This document shows, piece by piece, positions 15,767 through 25,921 of a stretch of DNA of 64,000 nucleotides. Positions within the stretch are counted from its first letter, which is position 1, and each line of letters opens with the position of its first letter. Both the position numbers and the translations under genes were made by a program. The notes under the pieces were generated by a model. It saw only the letters and a program-made list of their open reading frames with translations, was not told the DNA's origin and made no database searches. Source of the DNA: Rhodocyclaceae bacterium. GTDB lineage: Bacteria; Pseudomonadota; Gammaproteobacteria; Burkholderiales; Rhodocyclaceae. The stretch is from NCBI GenBank assembly GCA_020445665.1, contig JAGRGD010000037.1, positions 19,335 to 83,334 of the forward strand, in the 5' to 3' direction.

Positions 15767-16477
15767 TCACACCGGGTCATCGGCAAAGATCAGGGTCACC
15801 CGCTTGTTGCGCCGACCCTCGCTGCGGATCCGTGCCACACGCAGCCTGCCGATCTCGCCGGTGCGCTTCAGGTGGGTGCCGCCGCACGGCTGGTAGTCCA
15901 CGTCGCCAACCCGGATGGTGCGCACGCTGCCCTGGCCCCGGGGTGGCTGCACCGACATGGTCTTGACCAGGCCGGGGTTGGCATCCAGTTCCTCGTCCCG
16001 GATGGCACCGGCCTCCACCGGAAGATCGGCCTCGACCAGCGCATTGAGGCGGGCCTCGATGACGCCGGCGTCCAGCAGGGACATGTCGATGTCGAAGTCC
16101 AGATGGGCCTTGTCCTCCGCCATCCTGCCACCGGTCACCGGTGCGTCGACGACGGCACAGAGCAGGTGCAGAGCGGTGTGGAAGCGCATCAGGCGATGGC
16201 GGCGCGACCAGTCGATGGTGGCCGATACCGCCTGACCCACCGCGAGCGGCGCGAGGCCTTCGACCTGATGGATGACTTCGCCGCCTTCCCCTTTGACGGT
16301 TCCCACGACCCGGATCTCCCGACCACCCGCCACGAGGCTGCCGGTATCACCCGGCTGCCCGCCCCCGGTCGGATAGAAGATGCTGCGGTCGAGCACCACC
16401 TGCCCCGGCTCGACACGCACGACCATCGCGTCGCACTCGCGGGCATAGGCATCATCGTGGAACAGGGCAATCGTCAT
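15767..16477 (-). CDS. alaX: Alanyl-tRNA editing protein AlaX
   Basis: A 236-residue free-standing relative of the AlaRS editing domain that hydrolyses Ser (or Gly) mischarged to tRNA-Ala. The zinc site is visible as HTALHLL (HxxxH, about residue 100) and QPCGGTHLKRTGEIG (CxxxH, near residue 200). FYPTGGGQPGDTG near the N-terminus is typical of AlaX-M, which is longer than the minimal AlaX-S. Its ATG overlaps the stop of the AEC transporter gene by four bases, so the two are probably one transcript. Confidence 0.93.
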   Translation of the reverse strand: MTIALFHDDAYARECDAMVVRVEPGQVVLDRSIFYPTGGGQPGDTGSLVAGGREIRVVGTVKGEGGEVIHQVEGLAPLAVGQAVSATIDWSRRHRLMRFHTALHLLCAVVDAPVTGGRMAEDKAHLDFDIDMSLLDAGVIEARLNALVEADLPVEAGAIRDEELDANPGLVKTMSVQPPRGQGSVRTIRVGDVDYQPCGGTHLKRTGEIGRLRVARIRSEGRRNKRVTLIFADDPV

Positions 16478-17379
16478 GGCATGGCTCCGGGCGGGTTCGT
16501 GAATTCAGGCAGCGCGACCGCCAGCGCGACGGACAGGAAGAGCAGCGACGCGACATTGCCGATCAGCACCATCGAGGCCACCTTCTCCGGCTCCTGCGCA
16601 TAGCGCTCGGCGAAGATGTAGTTGAGCACCGCGGGCGGCAAGGCCCCGAAGACGAGCAACAGCGCCTCCTGGCGCGGCGGCAGCTCGATCACCAGGATCG
16701 CCAGCCAGGCCAGGGCCATGCCCATCAGCGGCCTGAGCGCCGCGCCGATGAGGCCAAGCCGGATCTCGGAGATCCGGGAGTCGGTCAGACGCACGCCCAG
16801 ACTGAACAGCATCAACGGAATGCAGATGTCGCCCAGCATCCGGATCGCATGCATCAGCGGCGGCCAGATCTCGATGCCCAGCAGGCCGATGCCGAGGCCG
16901 ACGAAGGTGGCCCACACGGAAGGAATCTTCCAGACGTCGCGCAGGCGGACGTTGTGGTCGAGCAGCCAGGCCCCGAAGGAGAAGTGCAGCAGGTTGGACA
17001 CCATGAACATCACCACCGCCGGCGCCAGGGCACTGTCGCCGAAAGCGAGCACCGCCAGCGGCAGCCCGAGGTTGCCACAGTTGTTGAACATCATCGGTGG
17101 CACCAGCGTCCGGGCGTCGACACCGATGGCCCGTGCGACGCCCCAGGCGACCGGACCGGAGGCAAGCACCACCAGCAGGGTGGCCGCCGCGAGGGGCAGG
17201 AAGTTGGTGATCTGGAAAGACTTGCTGGCCAGCGCGCCAATCACCAGGGCCGGCACGAAGACATCCATGTTCAGCTTGTTGGCGTGGGTGAGATCTGGCT
17301 TCATGTGTCGACCGACGAAGAAGCCCAGCGCCGCGATGGCGAACAGCGGGAACAGGATGGAAACGATGCGAATCAGCAT
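16474..17379 (-). CDS. AEC-family transporter (auxin efflux carrier-like)
   Basis: A 301-residue membrane protein with about ten hydrophobic helices in two similar halves. NNCGNLGLPLAVLAFGD and the second-half segment PLMGMALAWLAILVIELP fit the AEC/BART fold. Bacterial AEC proteins carry malate, malonate or other small acids; no substrate can be assigned here. It heads a unit with alaX, which begins inside its stop codon, and lies 69 bases downstream of hslU. Confidence 0.85.
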   Translation of the reverse strand: MLIRIVSILFPLFAIAALGFFVGRHMKPDLTHANKLNMDVFVPALVIGALASKSFQITNFLPLAAATLLVVLASGPVAWGVARAIGVDARTLVPPMMFNNCGNLGLPLAVLAFGDSALAPAVVMFMVSNLLHFSFGAWLLDHNVRLRDVWKIPSVWATFVGLGIGLLGIEIWPPLMHAIRMLGDICIPLMLFSLGVRLTDSRISEIRLGLIGAALRPLMGMALAWLAILVIELPPRQEALLLVFGALPPAVLNYIFAERYAQEPEKVASMVLIGNVASLLFLSVALAVALPEFTNPPGAMP

Positions 17380-17448
17380 GACGATGGCATTGCTCGCGGA
17401 TATCCGCCCAGACCTTGAGGCCAGGGGCAGACGTCGCGTGCTGGACGA

Positions 17449-18783
<1,335 letters not shown>

Positions 18784-18849
18784 GGCAGGACTCTGGAGCG
18801 GGCCGTGGTCTACCTGCACGGCCTGCGTTCGTGGCAGGGGTGGTTGGCT

Positions 18850-19389
18850 TCAGCCTTCGATCACTTCGATGACGTGACTCTGGTTGGTATAGATGCACAG
18901 ATCGCCGGCGATCGTCAGGGCCTTCGAGACGATCTCTTCGGGCGGAAGGTCGGTGTTCTCCAGCAGGGCGCGGGCCGCCGACTGGGCATAGGCACCACCG
19001 CTGCCGATCGCGACGATGCCCTGTTCCGGCTCGAGGACATCGCCATTGCCGGTGATGATCAGGGAGTGCTCCCGGTCGGCCACGGCCAGCATTGCCTCGA
19101 GACGACGCAGCATGCGGTCGGTCCGCCAGTCCTTGGCAAGCTCGACCGAGGCGCGCAACAGGTTGCCCTGGTGCTTCTCGAGCTTGGCCTCGAAGCGTTC
19201 GATCAGCGTGAAGGCGTCCGCCGTGCCGCCGGCGAAACCCGCCAGGATCCGGTCCTGGTAGATGCGTCGCACCTTGCGCGCGCTGGCCTTGACGACGATG
19301 TTGCCGAGGGTGACCTGACCGTCCCCGCCGAGGGCGACACGATTGCCGCGCCGCACCGAGAGGATGGTGGTGCCGTGATACTGTTCCAT
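18850..19389 (-). CDS. hslV: HslV, peptidase subunit of the HslVU protease
   Basis: A 179-residue N-terminal-nucleophile threonine peptidase. After a six-residue propeptide MEQYHG the mature chain begins [10 protein letters not shown], with Thr7 the expected nucleophile. [22 protein letters not shown] and [15 protein letters not shown] are family signatures. It assembles into a double hexamer with HslU to degrade misfolded and regulatory proteins in the cytoplasm. A STAS protein gene ends 28 bases upstream on the same strand. Confidence 0.97.
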   Translation of the reverse strand: MEQYHGTTILSVRRGNRVALGGDGQVTLGNIVVKASARKVRRIYQDRILAGFAGGTADAFTLIERFEAKLEKHQGNLLRASVELAKDWRTDRMLRRLEAMLAVADREHSLIITGNGDVLEPEQGIVAIGSGGAYAQSAARALLENTDLPPEEIVSKALTIAGDLCIYTNQSHVIEVIEG

Positions 19390-19417
19390 GAGACCGTCCG
19401 GGAGACGGCCGCGGCGG

Positions 19418-20566
19418 CTATCGGCGGGTGACCAGCTGGGCGACCTGATGGACCCCCATGACCCGCAGCAGGGCCGCGACCATGTTGTTCACTTTCTTGA
19501 AGGTCACCAGTTTACCCTGCGCCTGCAAGTTGGCGAGGACATTGAACAGCGTACCGGCCGAGGCGAAGTCCACCCGCCGGAGGTTGGAGCAGTCTACGTC
19601 GATCATGGTGCGGGTCGAGGCGAACGCCGCCAACTCCCGCACCTGCGCCTGCGCGCTGGATGAAATCTCGCCCTCGAGATGGAAATCGGCCTGCCGGCCG
19701 GACGATATCGAGGTGGTCGCGATGGACTCGACGGCATCCGCTGCGTCCGGCGCGCGGGATGGGTCCCACGACGGCGGCGACTCCTCGAAGGTGATCGCGT
19801 AGTCGATGGCGTACTGCTCGAAGCGGTCGAATTCGCCAGCCCGCTGCAGCAACTCGAAAAGCATCAGCCAGACTTCCCGCTTCTCCGGCTTGCCGCAGGA
19901 CACCTGCTTGAGGAGCATGTTGCCGAGGGTCGCGCAGTTGAGCAGGGTGATCGGCACGTGATCCTGCTCCAGTTCGCGAACCACGCCGCGCAGCAGCTTG
20001 CAGCCCTTGTCATCGGCGCTGCGCAGACGCCCCAGGTCGATCTTGACGCCGCCGTTCTCGCGAGCGAATTCGACGAGCTTGCCGAACTGCACCTCGACCT
20101 GCCCAGACAGACTGCCGTTGAGCGCCACGGTGGGCGTCGCGTCTTCCGCGACTTCCTCGCTCGGCTTGGAGAGGTCCTCCCACTGGGGCGGTGATTTCTC
20201 GAAGCGCGCCGAGTAGGTCGCGCCGCGCTGGTCAAAGCGCTGGCGGTCGCCGGCAAGGCGGTGCAGATCCAGCAGCATCAGCCACAGTCCCTCACCGGCC
20301 TCGTCGCCCACCGCCCCGTCGAGGGTCGCCTCGAGGACCTGGGCGGCCTCCTCGTCCTGGCCGCTGGCGAACAGCATCGAGGCTTCCTCGGCGACGGCCA
20401 TCAGCGCGTCGCCACCCTCGAGCACCTGGACCTTCTCGGCGCACTGGGCGAGCGCCCATGCGTCGCCGCCGCCCGTGAAATCGAGCGAAGACAACTCGGA
20501 CGGCGGCCCCGACTTCTTGCGGGAACCGCCGTCCTCAGACTTTCTCTGATTGCCCTGCATCGCCAT
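19418..20566 (-). CDS. Protein with duplicated TPR/FimV-like and STAS modules
   Basis: A 382-residue cytoplasmic protein built as a tandem duplication. Each half has a helical module ending in a near-identical motif, first [19 protein letters not shown] with FEKSPPQW and then [19 protein letters not shown] with FEESPPSW, followed by a STAS domain. The helical modules resemble the short TPR-like region of FimV proteins. STAS 1 spans about residues 145-225 and STAS 2 about 300-382; the second has [21 protein letters not shown] domains act in anti-sigma-antagonist, transporter and MlaB-type systems, so no role is assigned. The ATG at 20566 has AGAGG upstream. Confidence 0.75.
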   Translation of the reverse strand: MAMQGNQRKSEDGGSRKKSGPPSELSSLDFTGGGDAWALAQCAEKVQVLEGGDALMAVAEEASMLFASGQDEEAAQVLEATLDGAVGDEAGEGLWLMLLDLHRLAGDRQRFDQRGATYSARFEKSPPQWEDLSKPSEEVAEDATPTVALNGSLSGQVEVQFGKLVEFARENGGVKIDLGRLRSADDKGCKLLRGVVRELEQDHVPITLLNCATLGNMLLKQVSCGKPEKREVWLMLFELLQRAGEFDRFEQYAIDYAITFEESPPSWDPSRAPDAADAVESIATTSISSGRQADFHLEGEISSSAQAQVRELAAFASTRTMIDVDCSNLRRVDFASAGTLFNVLANLQAQGKLVTFKKVNNMVAALLRVMGVHQVAQLVTRR

Positions 20567-20802
20567 TACTGCGCCTCTGGCCACATCCGGCCCAGTGGAT
20601 ATCCATCCTTGAGTAAAGCTTAACACCCGCCGTTCGCGCAAAGTCGGAACTGTTTCGCATAGCCCGCCACGAGCGACGCACGGCGGCGGCGCACCGCCGC
20701 CCGAGGGATCGGCCAGGACCGGCCCGAAAACCCTAACCTCCGGTGACAAATACGGCAGGAACCCCGGAAGATTAAGGTTCTTTATCAGGTAGAATCCGGC
20801 CG

Positions 20803-21243
20803 ATGCAAGCTCCCCGAGATCGTTCAGGCATGCGGCCGGGTGCGGAGTTCCGCACACCGGTCCGCGTCTATTTCGAGGATACCGATGCGGGTGGCGTCGT
20901 CTACTACGCCAACTATCTGAAGTTCTGCGAGCGGGCGCGTACCGAGTGGCTGCGGGAGCGGGGGTTCGAGCAAGCTCAGCTGCTGCGCCACGACGGCATC
21001 GCCTTCGTGGTGCGAAAGGTCGCAGCCGACTTCCTGTCGCCAGCCCGCCTCGACGATGAACTCCAGGTCGTGACCCGGATCGAACGGCTCGGTGGCGCCA
21101 GCATCGTGTTCGCGCAGCGCGTCGAATGTGCTGGCAACAGCCTCTTCGAGGCGCTCGTCACGATCGCCTGCATCGACATCGGCCGCCACGCGGCAACGGC
21201 AATTCCCCGCGCGATCCGCCAGCGTCTGGCCGATCCGGATTGA
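20803..21243 (+). CDS. ybgC: YbgC acyl-CoA thioesterase of the Tol-Pal cluster
   Basis: A hotdog-fold thioesterase of up to 146 residues, first gene of the Tol-Pal operon. The motif YFEDTDAGGVVYYANYLKFCERARTEWL (core EDTDAGGVVYYANYL) contains the catalytic Asp. Two starts are possible: ATG 20803, and ATG 20830, which gives 137 residues and better fits the family length (E. coli 134). TAGAAT at 20790-20795 could be a -10 element; if so, 20803 would be almost leaderless and 20830 is preferable. tolQ begins 16 bases after the stop. Confidence 0.93.
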   Translation: MQAPRDRSGMRPGAEFRTPVRVYFEDTDAGGVVYYANYLKFCERARTEWLRERGFEQAQLLRHDGIAFVVRKVAADFLSPARLDDELQVVTRIERLGGASIVFAQRVECAGNSLFEALVTIACIDIGRHAATAIPRAIRQRLADPD

Positions 21244-21259
21244 ACAAGAAGAAAAGCGA

Positions 21260-21934
21260 ATGGAAGTCACCACCGACCTGTCGATCCTCAGCCTGATCAG
21301 CAACGCCAGCATTCTGGTCAAGCTGGTGATGGCCCTCCTGCTGCTGGTCTCCCTCGTGTCCTGGTACTGGATCTTCCGCAAGTGGTTCGCGATTCGCGGG
21401 GCCCGGACCAAGACACTCGCCTTCGAGCGGGAGTTCTGGAGTGGCGGCGACCTCAACGCCCTGTTCCAGAGCGCCGCCAACGATCGCCACCACTCCGGCC
21501 CGATGGAGCGCATCTTCGAATCCGGCTACCGCGAGTTCGCCAAGCTGCGAAGCAAGAACGCGGACAGTAGCAGCACCATCGAAGGGGCCCAGCGGGCCAT
21601 GCGTGCGACGTACCAGCGCGAGGTTGACGACCTGGAGGCCCACCTTGCCTTCCTCGCCTCGGTCGGTTCGGTCTCGCCCTACGTCGGCCTGTTCGGCACC
21701 GTGTGGGGCATCATGAACGCCTTCCGGGGCCTCGCCAACGTCACCTCGGCGACCCTCGCCCATGTCGCGCCGGGCATTGCCGAGGCCCTCGTCGCCACCG
21801 CCATCGGCCTGTTCGCGGCCATCCCGGCCGTGGTGGCCTACAACCGCTTCGCCCACGACATCGATCGCCTGTCCGTGCGCCTCGAGAGCTTCATGGAAGA
21901 GTTCTCCAATATCCTGCAAAGGCAGCTCCGCTGA
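21260..21934 (+). CDS. tolQ: TolQ, proton-channel subunit of the Tol-Pal system
   Basis: A 224-residue inner-membrane protein homologous to MotA/ExbB. A membrane helix lies at about 15-38, a cytoplasmic region follows, and two further helices sit at about 130-155 and 168-192, with SVSPYVGLFGTVWGIMNAF and AEALVATAIGLFAAIPAVVAYN as signatures (cores GLFGTVWGIM and ATAIGLFAAIPA). With TolR it uses the proton gradient to drive TolA during cell division. The ATG at 21260 follows AAGAAGAAAAG; its stop overlaps the tolR ATG. Confidence 0.96.
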   Translation: MEVTTDLSILSLISNASILVKLVMALLLLVSLVSWYWIFRKWFAIRGARTKTLAFEREFWSGGDLNALFQSAANDRHHSGPMERIFESGYREFAKLRSKNADSSSTIEGAQRAMRATYQREVDDLEAHLAFLASVGSVSPYVGLFGTVWGIMNAFRGLANVTSATLAHVAPGIAEALVATAIGLFAAIPAVVAYNRFAHDIDRLSVRLESFMEEFSNILQRQLR

Positions 21935-22338
21935 TGCGCCAGCGTCGCCTGATGAACCAGATCAACGTCGTGCCCTACATCGACGTGATGCTGGTCCTGC
22001 TCGTGATCTTCATGGTTACGGCGCCGATGATCCAGGTCGGCGCGGTGGACCTGCCCAGCGTCGGCAAGGCCTCGCAGGTCACCGTCGAACCGATCGAGGT
22101 CATCGTCGCCGCCGACGGCGCACTGGCCATCCGCGAGCGCAGCGAAGCCCCGCGCAAGCTGTCCCGCGACGACCTGCTGGCCGAACTCCGCCGCCTCCAG
22201 CAGGCCAATACGGAGCAGCCCGTCCTGATCGCGGGCGACAAGGCCGCCCGCTACGAAGCCGTGCTCGATGTCATGGACCTGCTCCAGCGCGAGGGCATCC
22301 AGAAAATCGGCCTGCTGGTCCAACCGGGCAAGAACTGA
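21934..22338 (+). CDS. tolR: TolR, proton-channel subunit of the Tol-Pal system
   Basis: A 134-residue inner-membrane protein of the ExbD/TolR family. NQINVVPYIDVMLVLLVIFMV (core VPYIDVMLVLLVIF) holds the single transmembrane helix with the proton-carrying Asp. The periplasmic domain ends GIQKIGLLVQPGKN. The ATG at 21934 shares bases with the tolQ stop (TGATG). tolA follows seven bases after the stop. Confidence 0.96.
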   Translation: MRQRRLMNQINVVPYIDVMLVLLVIFMVTAPMIQVGAVDLPSVGKASQVTVEPIEVIVAADGALAIRERSEAPRKLSRDDLLAELRRLQQANTEQPVLIAGDKAARYEAVLDVMDLLQREGIQKIGLLVQPGKN

Positions 22339-22344
22339 CCGGGC

Positions 22345-23271
22345 GTGTCGGCGATGATGCACTATCCGGCCGCCCAGGACCCCGGCAAGTGGCCGTCAGT
22401 CCTCCTCACGATTCTGGTCCATGGCCTGCTGGCCGCCTTCCTGTTCTACGGCATCCGCTGGCAGGCCCGCCCGCCCGCGGTCGTCGAGGTGAGCCTCGTA
22501 CAGGCGGTCCCCTCGCCGGTAGCACCGCCTCGCCCTCGCCCAGCCCCACCGCCCAAGCCGGTCGAGGCGCCGCCGCCCGAGCCAAAGCCCGAGCCGATCC
22601 CCGAGCCGCCGCCACCGCCGCCGCCCAAGCCGATCCCGAAGCCGCCCCCGCCGCCTCCGCCGCCCAAGGTCGAGATCGAGCAGAAGGTGGAACCGCCCAA
22701 GCCGGAGCCGAAACCAGAGCCCAAGCCGGAACCCAAACCAGAGCCGAAACCGGAGCCGAAACCGGAGCCCAAGCCGAAACCGGAGCCCAAGCCGAAACCT
22801 GAGCCGAAACCGAAACCGAAACCAGAGCCCAAACCGAAGCCCAAGGGCCCGACACCGGAGCAGCGTGCCGCCCAGGAGCAGGCGCAGCGCATGCAGGAGT
22901 TGCTCGCCCAGGAGGCCCAGATGGCGCGCCAGCAGGCCCTGCTGCGCGAGGAGTCCCTGCGCGCTGCCGATGCGCAGCGAGCCGCCCAGCGGGGACGGAA
23001 CGCGGCCAACTACATTGGCCGAATCCAGGCCAAGGTCAAGGGCAACATCGTGCTGCCCCCGGGCGTCAGCGGCGATCCATCCGCTCAGTTCAATGTGGAC
23101 CAGTTGCCGGACGGAACGGTGCTTGATGTGAAACTAAAGCGCTCATCCGGCAACCCGCAGCTGGATCTGGCAATCGAACGGGCGATCCGCAAGTCGAGTC
23201 CGTTGCCACTACCGGACGCCAAAGACCTGTTCGATCGGAACTTGGAACTGACCTTCTGGCCTCTGAGATGA
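22345..23271 (+). CDS. tolA: TolA with a proline-rich periplasmic spacer
   Basis: A 308-residue (GTG start) or 305-residue (ATG 22354) inner-membrane protein that links TolQR to TolB and Pal. One membrane helix lies at about residues 18-38. The spacer (about 50-172) is almost entirely Pro/Lys/Glu/Arg, first polyproline and then KPEP repeats, instead of the Ala/Lys-rich long helix of E. coli TolA. A short charged helix (about 172-215) leads to the C-terminal TolA/TonB-like domain (about 216-308: YIGRIQAKVKGNIVLPPG, LDLAIERAIRKSSPLPLP). The spacer makes it look TonB-like, but the neighbours tolQR and tolB identify it. Confidence 0.92.
   Translation: MSAMMHYPAAQDPGKWPSVLLTILVHGLLAAFLFYGIRWQARPPAVVEVSLVQAVPSPVAPPRPRPAPPPKPVEAPPPEPKPEPIPEPPPPPPPKPIPKPPPPPPPPKVEIEQKVEPPKPEPKPEPKPEPKPEPKPEPKPEPKPKPEPKPKPEPKPKPKPEPKPKPKGPTPEQRAAQEQAQRMQELLAQEAQMARQQALLREESLRAADAQRAAQRGRNAANYIGRIQAKVKGNIVLPPGVSGDPSAQFNVDQLPDGTVLDVKLKRSSGNPQLDLAIERAIRKSSPLPLPDAKDLFDRNLELTFWPLR
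22687..22848 (+). repeat. Degenerate repeat coding for Lys-Pro-Glu-Pro in tolA
   Basis: Alternating AAGCCGGAGCC- and AAACCGGAGCC-type 12-base units, with drift to KPKP units near the end, encode the proline-rich spacer. Synonymous codon switching between copies suggests expansion followed by divergence or selection against slippage. Copy number may vary between strains. Confidence 0.8.
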
Positions 23272-23288
23272 CCGGCCGGGCTGCATCG

Positions 23289-23316
23289 GTGACAAGCCAT
23301 CCCACTCGGCTATAAT
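23289..23316 (+). promoter_or_regulatory. Probable internal promoter for tolB-pal
   Basis: GTGACA at 23289-23294 and TATAAT at 23311-23316 are separated by 16 bases, a near-consensus sigma70 pair in the 66-base tolA-tolB gap. Transcription would begin near 23323, about 15 bases before the tolB ATG. An internal promoter ahead of tolB is also known in E. coli, although at another place in the operon. Confidence 0.5.
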
Positions 23317-23337
23317 CGCGCGAACCGGAAAATCGTT

Positions 23338-24609
23338 ATGAAACATAAGCTTTTTGCCCACATCCTGTTGCTCGCAATGCTCCTGGCCAGCATCGCGGGC
23401 GCCCGAGCCCAGCTGGCGATCGAAATCACCGGCGCGGGCGCCAATCAGATCCCCGTGGCGATTGCCCGATTCGACGGAGAATCGGTGCTCGCCGGCGGCG
23501 TGACCGACGTGGTGCGGGCAGACCTCCGCCGCAGCGGCCTGTTCAGCCTGATCGAGACCGGCCCGCAGCCAATCTCGGAAACTGCGGTACCCGATCTGGT
23601 CAACTTCCGCATCCGCGGTGCGGACGCGATGCTCGTCGGCTCGGTCGTCGCCATGGAGGGCAAGCGCTACGAGGTCCGCTTCCGCCTCTTCGACACCCAG
23701 CGGCAGGCCGAACTCGGCGCGCTCGCGCTGCGGATGAATGAAGGTCAGCAGCGGGCCACCGGCCACCGCATTGCCGACTTTGTCTACGAGAAGCTGACCG
23801 GGCTGCCCGGCGTGTTTTCGACCCGCATCGCCTACGTGGTGAAGACCGGGGAGCGCTATCAGCTCCAGATCGCCGACGCCGACGGAGAGAATCCGCAGAC
23901 GGCGCTGGCCTCCCGGGAACCGATCATCTCGCCGGCGTGGTCGCCGGACGGCAGCAAGCTGGCCTACGTTTCGTTCGAAGCCAAGAAGCCGGTCATCTAC
24001 ATCCACTCCCTGGCCTCCGGCCTGCGCAGCGTGGTGGCCAATTTCAAGGGTTCCAACTCGGCACCGGCATGGTCGCCGGACGGCAGCAAGCTGGCGATCG
24101 TCCTGACCAAGGATGGACAGTCCCAGCTCTACACGGTGAACGCCGACGGCTCGGGCGTGAAGCGCATTGCCTCGTCGGCCGGCATCGACACCGAACCCTT
24201 CTGGTCGGGTGACTGGATCTATTTCACCTCCGATCGCGGCGGCACGCCGCAGATCTATCGCGTCACCCCGACCGGCGGCAATCTTCAGCGCGTGACCTTC
24301 GACGGCAGCTACAACGTGACCCCGCGCCCCTCGCCCGACGGCAGCAGCCTGGCCTTCATCACCCGCAGCGGAGGGCGCTTTCAGGTGGCGGTGATGGACC
24401 TCGCCTCGCGCCAGGTCACGATCCTGACCGACACGTCACGCGACGAGTCGCCGAGCTTTGCCCCGAACGGCAGAATGATCCTGTATGCGACAGAAACGGG
24501 TGGGCGAGGCGTCCTCGCGGCGGTATCCTCCGACGGTCGCGTCAAGCAGCGTCTGTCGGTGAAGGCCGCCGACGTCCGAGAACCGGCATGGGGCCCGTTG
24601 CCCCGATAA
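23338..24609 (+). CDS. tolB: TolB, periplasmic beta-propeller of the Tol-Pal system
   Basis: A 423-residue periplasmic protein with a signal peptide of about 24 residues (ending GARAQ), an N-terminal alpha/beta domain (about 25-160) and a six-bladed propeller. The blades show the repeated SPAWSPDGSKLAYVS and APAWSPDGSKLAIV motifs, with later RPSPDGSSLAFI and SFAPNGRMILYA. It binds Pal and TolA. A near-consensus promoter lies just upstream, and pal follows 30 bases after the stop. Confidence 0.97.
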   Translation: MKHKLFAHILLLAMLLASIAGARAQLAIEITGAGANQIPVAIARFDGESVLAGGVTDVVRADLRRSGLFSLIETGPQPISETAVPDLVNFRIRGADAMLVGSVVAMEGKRYEVRFRLFDTQRQAELGALALRMNEGQQRATGHRIADFVYEKLTGLPGVFSTRIAYVVKTGERYQLQIADADGENPQTALASREPIISPAWSPDGSKLAYVSFEAKKPVIYIHSLASGLRSVVANFKGSNSAPAWSPDGSKLAIVLTKDGQSQLYTVNADGSGVKRIASSAGIDTEPFWSGDWIYFTSDRGGTPQIYRVTPTGGNLQRVTFDGSYNVTPRPSPDGSSLAFITRSGGRFQVAVMDLASRQVTILTDTSRDESPSFAPNGRMILYATETGGRGVLAAVSSDGRVKQRLSVKAADVREPAWGPLPR

Positions 24610-24639
24610 CCCAGAATCAACACACTTCAGGAGCTTCTG

Positions 24640-25182
24640 ATGCGCAAGACCCTCGTTGTACCTGCTGTGCTGCTCGCCCTGTTGTCCGGCTGCGGCTCGA
24701 CCCCGATGTCCAGCGACACGGGAGCGACGGTCGAGGACCGCAACGCCACCCCGGCAGTGCAGACGCCGCAGGTCACGACCGTCACGCCGGCCGAACCGAC
24801 CGGCGGTTCGTATATGGATGAGCTGACCAACCCGAGCAGCCCGCTGTCGAAGCGTAGCGTGTTCTTCGACTTCGACAGCTTCGTGCTGCGCAGCGAGTCC
24901 CAGCCACTGGTTGAGGTCCACGCTCGCTTCCTGGTCGGTCACCCGGACGTGCGCATGCTGATCCAGGGCAACGCCGACGAGCGCGGCAGCCGCGAGTACA
25001 ACCTGGCACTCGGCCAGAAGCGCGCCGACGCCCTGCGCCGTGCGCTGAACCTGCTCGGCGTGCCGGACAGCCAGATCGAATCCGTCAGCCTCGGCGAAGA
25101 GAAGCCGCGCTGCACCGACGCGAGCGAGGGCTGCTGGGCAGAGAACCGCCGCGCCGACATGCTCTACACGGGTGAGTTCTGA
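24640..25182 (+). CDS. pal: Pal, peptidoglycan-associated outer-membrane lipoprotein
   Basis: A 180-residue lipoprotein. The lipobox LLSGC gives Cys at about residue 19. A disordered Thr/Pro linker leads to an OmpA-type domain (about 70-180) with VFFDFDSFVLRSE, QGNADERGSREYNLALGQKRA and ENRRADMLY. It anchors the outer membrane to peptidoglycan and binds TolB. The ATG at 24640 follows AGGAGC. Its stop overlaps the start of cpoB by one base. Confidence 0.97.
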   Translation: MRKTLVVPAVLLALLSGCGSTPMSSDTGATVEDRNATPAVQTPQVTTVTPAEPTGGSYMDELTNPSSPLSKRSVFFDFDSFVLRSESQPLVEVHARFLVGHPDVRMLIQGNADERGSREYNLALGQKRADALRRALNLLGVPDSQIESVSLGEEKPRCTDASEGCWAENRRADMLYTGEF

Positions 25183-25919
25183 TGGCGATGCGTCGGGCGC
25201 TCCTGACCACGGCGGCGGTCCTCGGCCTGACGGCCGCGGGCCCGTCCGCCGCGGGCATGTTTGACGACGAAGAGGCGAGGAAGGAAATCGTCCGGCTGCG
25301 CGACGGCTACGGCGCGCGGCTCGACCAGCTCGAGATCACTGCCAAGGCGCAGTTCGAGCTCGCCAACGAGTTGCAGGCCCTGAAGGAAGAGATCGCCAGG
25401 CTGCGAGGCCAGATCGAGGTCCTGACCTACCAGGTCGAGTCCTCCGAGAAGCGCCAGAAGGATTTCTACGTCGACCTGGACAACCGCCTGCGCGTCATCG
25501 AAAACGCAGCGCTCAACCCCTCCGCGGCCGCCCAGCCTATCGACCCGGTGGCCGAGGCGCGGGACTACGAGGGTGCCCTCGGCCTGCTCAAGGCGGGCAA
25601 GAACCGCGAGGCCGGCGCCGCCTTCGAGGCCTTCATTGCCGCCTACCCGGGCAGCAGCTTCCTGCCCAGCGCTCACTTCTGGGCAGGCAATGCGTGGTTC
25701 CAGGAGCGCGAGGCCGCCCGGGCGAGCGATCTCTACCGCGCGGTGGTCGACCAGTGGCCCGATGATCCCCGCGCGCCGGACGCGCTGCTCGGTCTGGCCA
25801 GCAGCCAGCAGGCGATGGGCGACAAGAAGGGCGCTCGAGAGACCCTGCAGCGGATCGGCAGCACCTACCCGGAAAGCTCGGCTGCCCAGATGGCCAAGCA
25901 GCGCCTGGGCTCGAACTGA
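25182..25919 (+). CDS. cpoB: CpoB/YbgF, Tol-Pal cell-division coordinator
   Basis: A 245-residue periplasmic protein with a signal peptide of about 25 residues (ending SAAG), a trimerising coiled coil (about 35-110, e.g. LQALKEEIARLRGQIEVL) and a C-terminal TPR domain (about 125-245; three repeats with AFEAFIAAYPGSSFLP and ALLGLASSQQAMGDKKGA). It coordinates peptidoglycan synthesis with outer-membrane constriction through TolA. It closes the Tol-Pal set; queE begins two bases after its stop, so the queuosine genes are probably on the same transcript. Confidence 0.95.
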   Translation: MAMRRALLTTAAVLGLTAAGPSAAGMFDDEEARKEIVRLRDGYGARLDQLEITAKAQFELANELQALKEEIARLRGQIEVLTYQVESSEKRQKDFYVDLDNRLRVIENAALNPSAAAQPIDPVAEARDYEGALGLLKAGKNREAGAAFEAFIAAYPGSSFLPSAHFWAGNAWFQEREAARASDLYRAVVDQWPDDPRAPDALLGLASSQQAMGDKKGARETLQRIGSTYPESSAAQMAKQRLGSN

Positions 25920-25921
25920 GG

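Noticed and set aside
19418-19425. GCCGATAG on the minus strand before hslV
   Set aside because: The expected -35 position reads GTCGCCCA, and the motif lies in the coding end of the STAS gene.
22687-22848. Short regular repeats that might suggest a CRISPR array
   Set aside because: Repeats are contiguous without spacers and encode KPEP in tolA.
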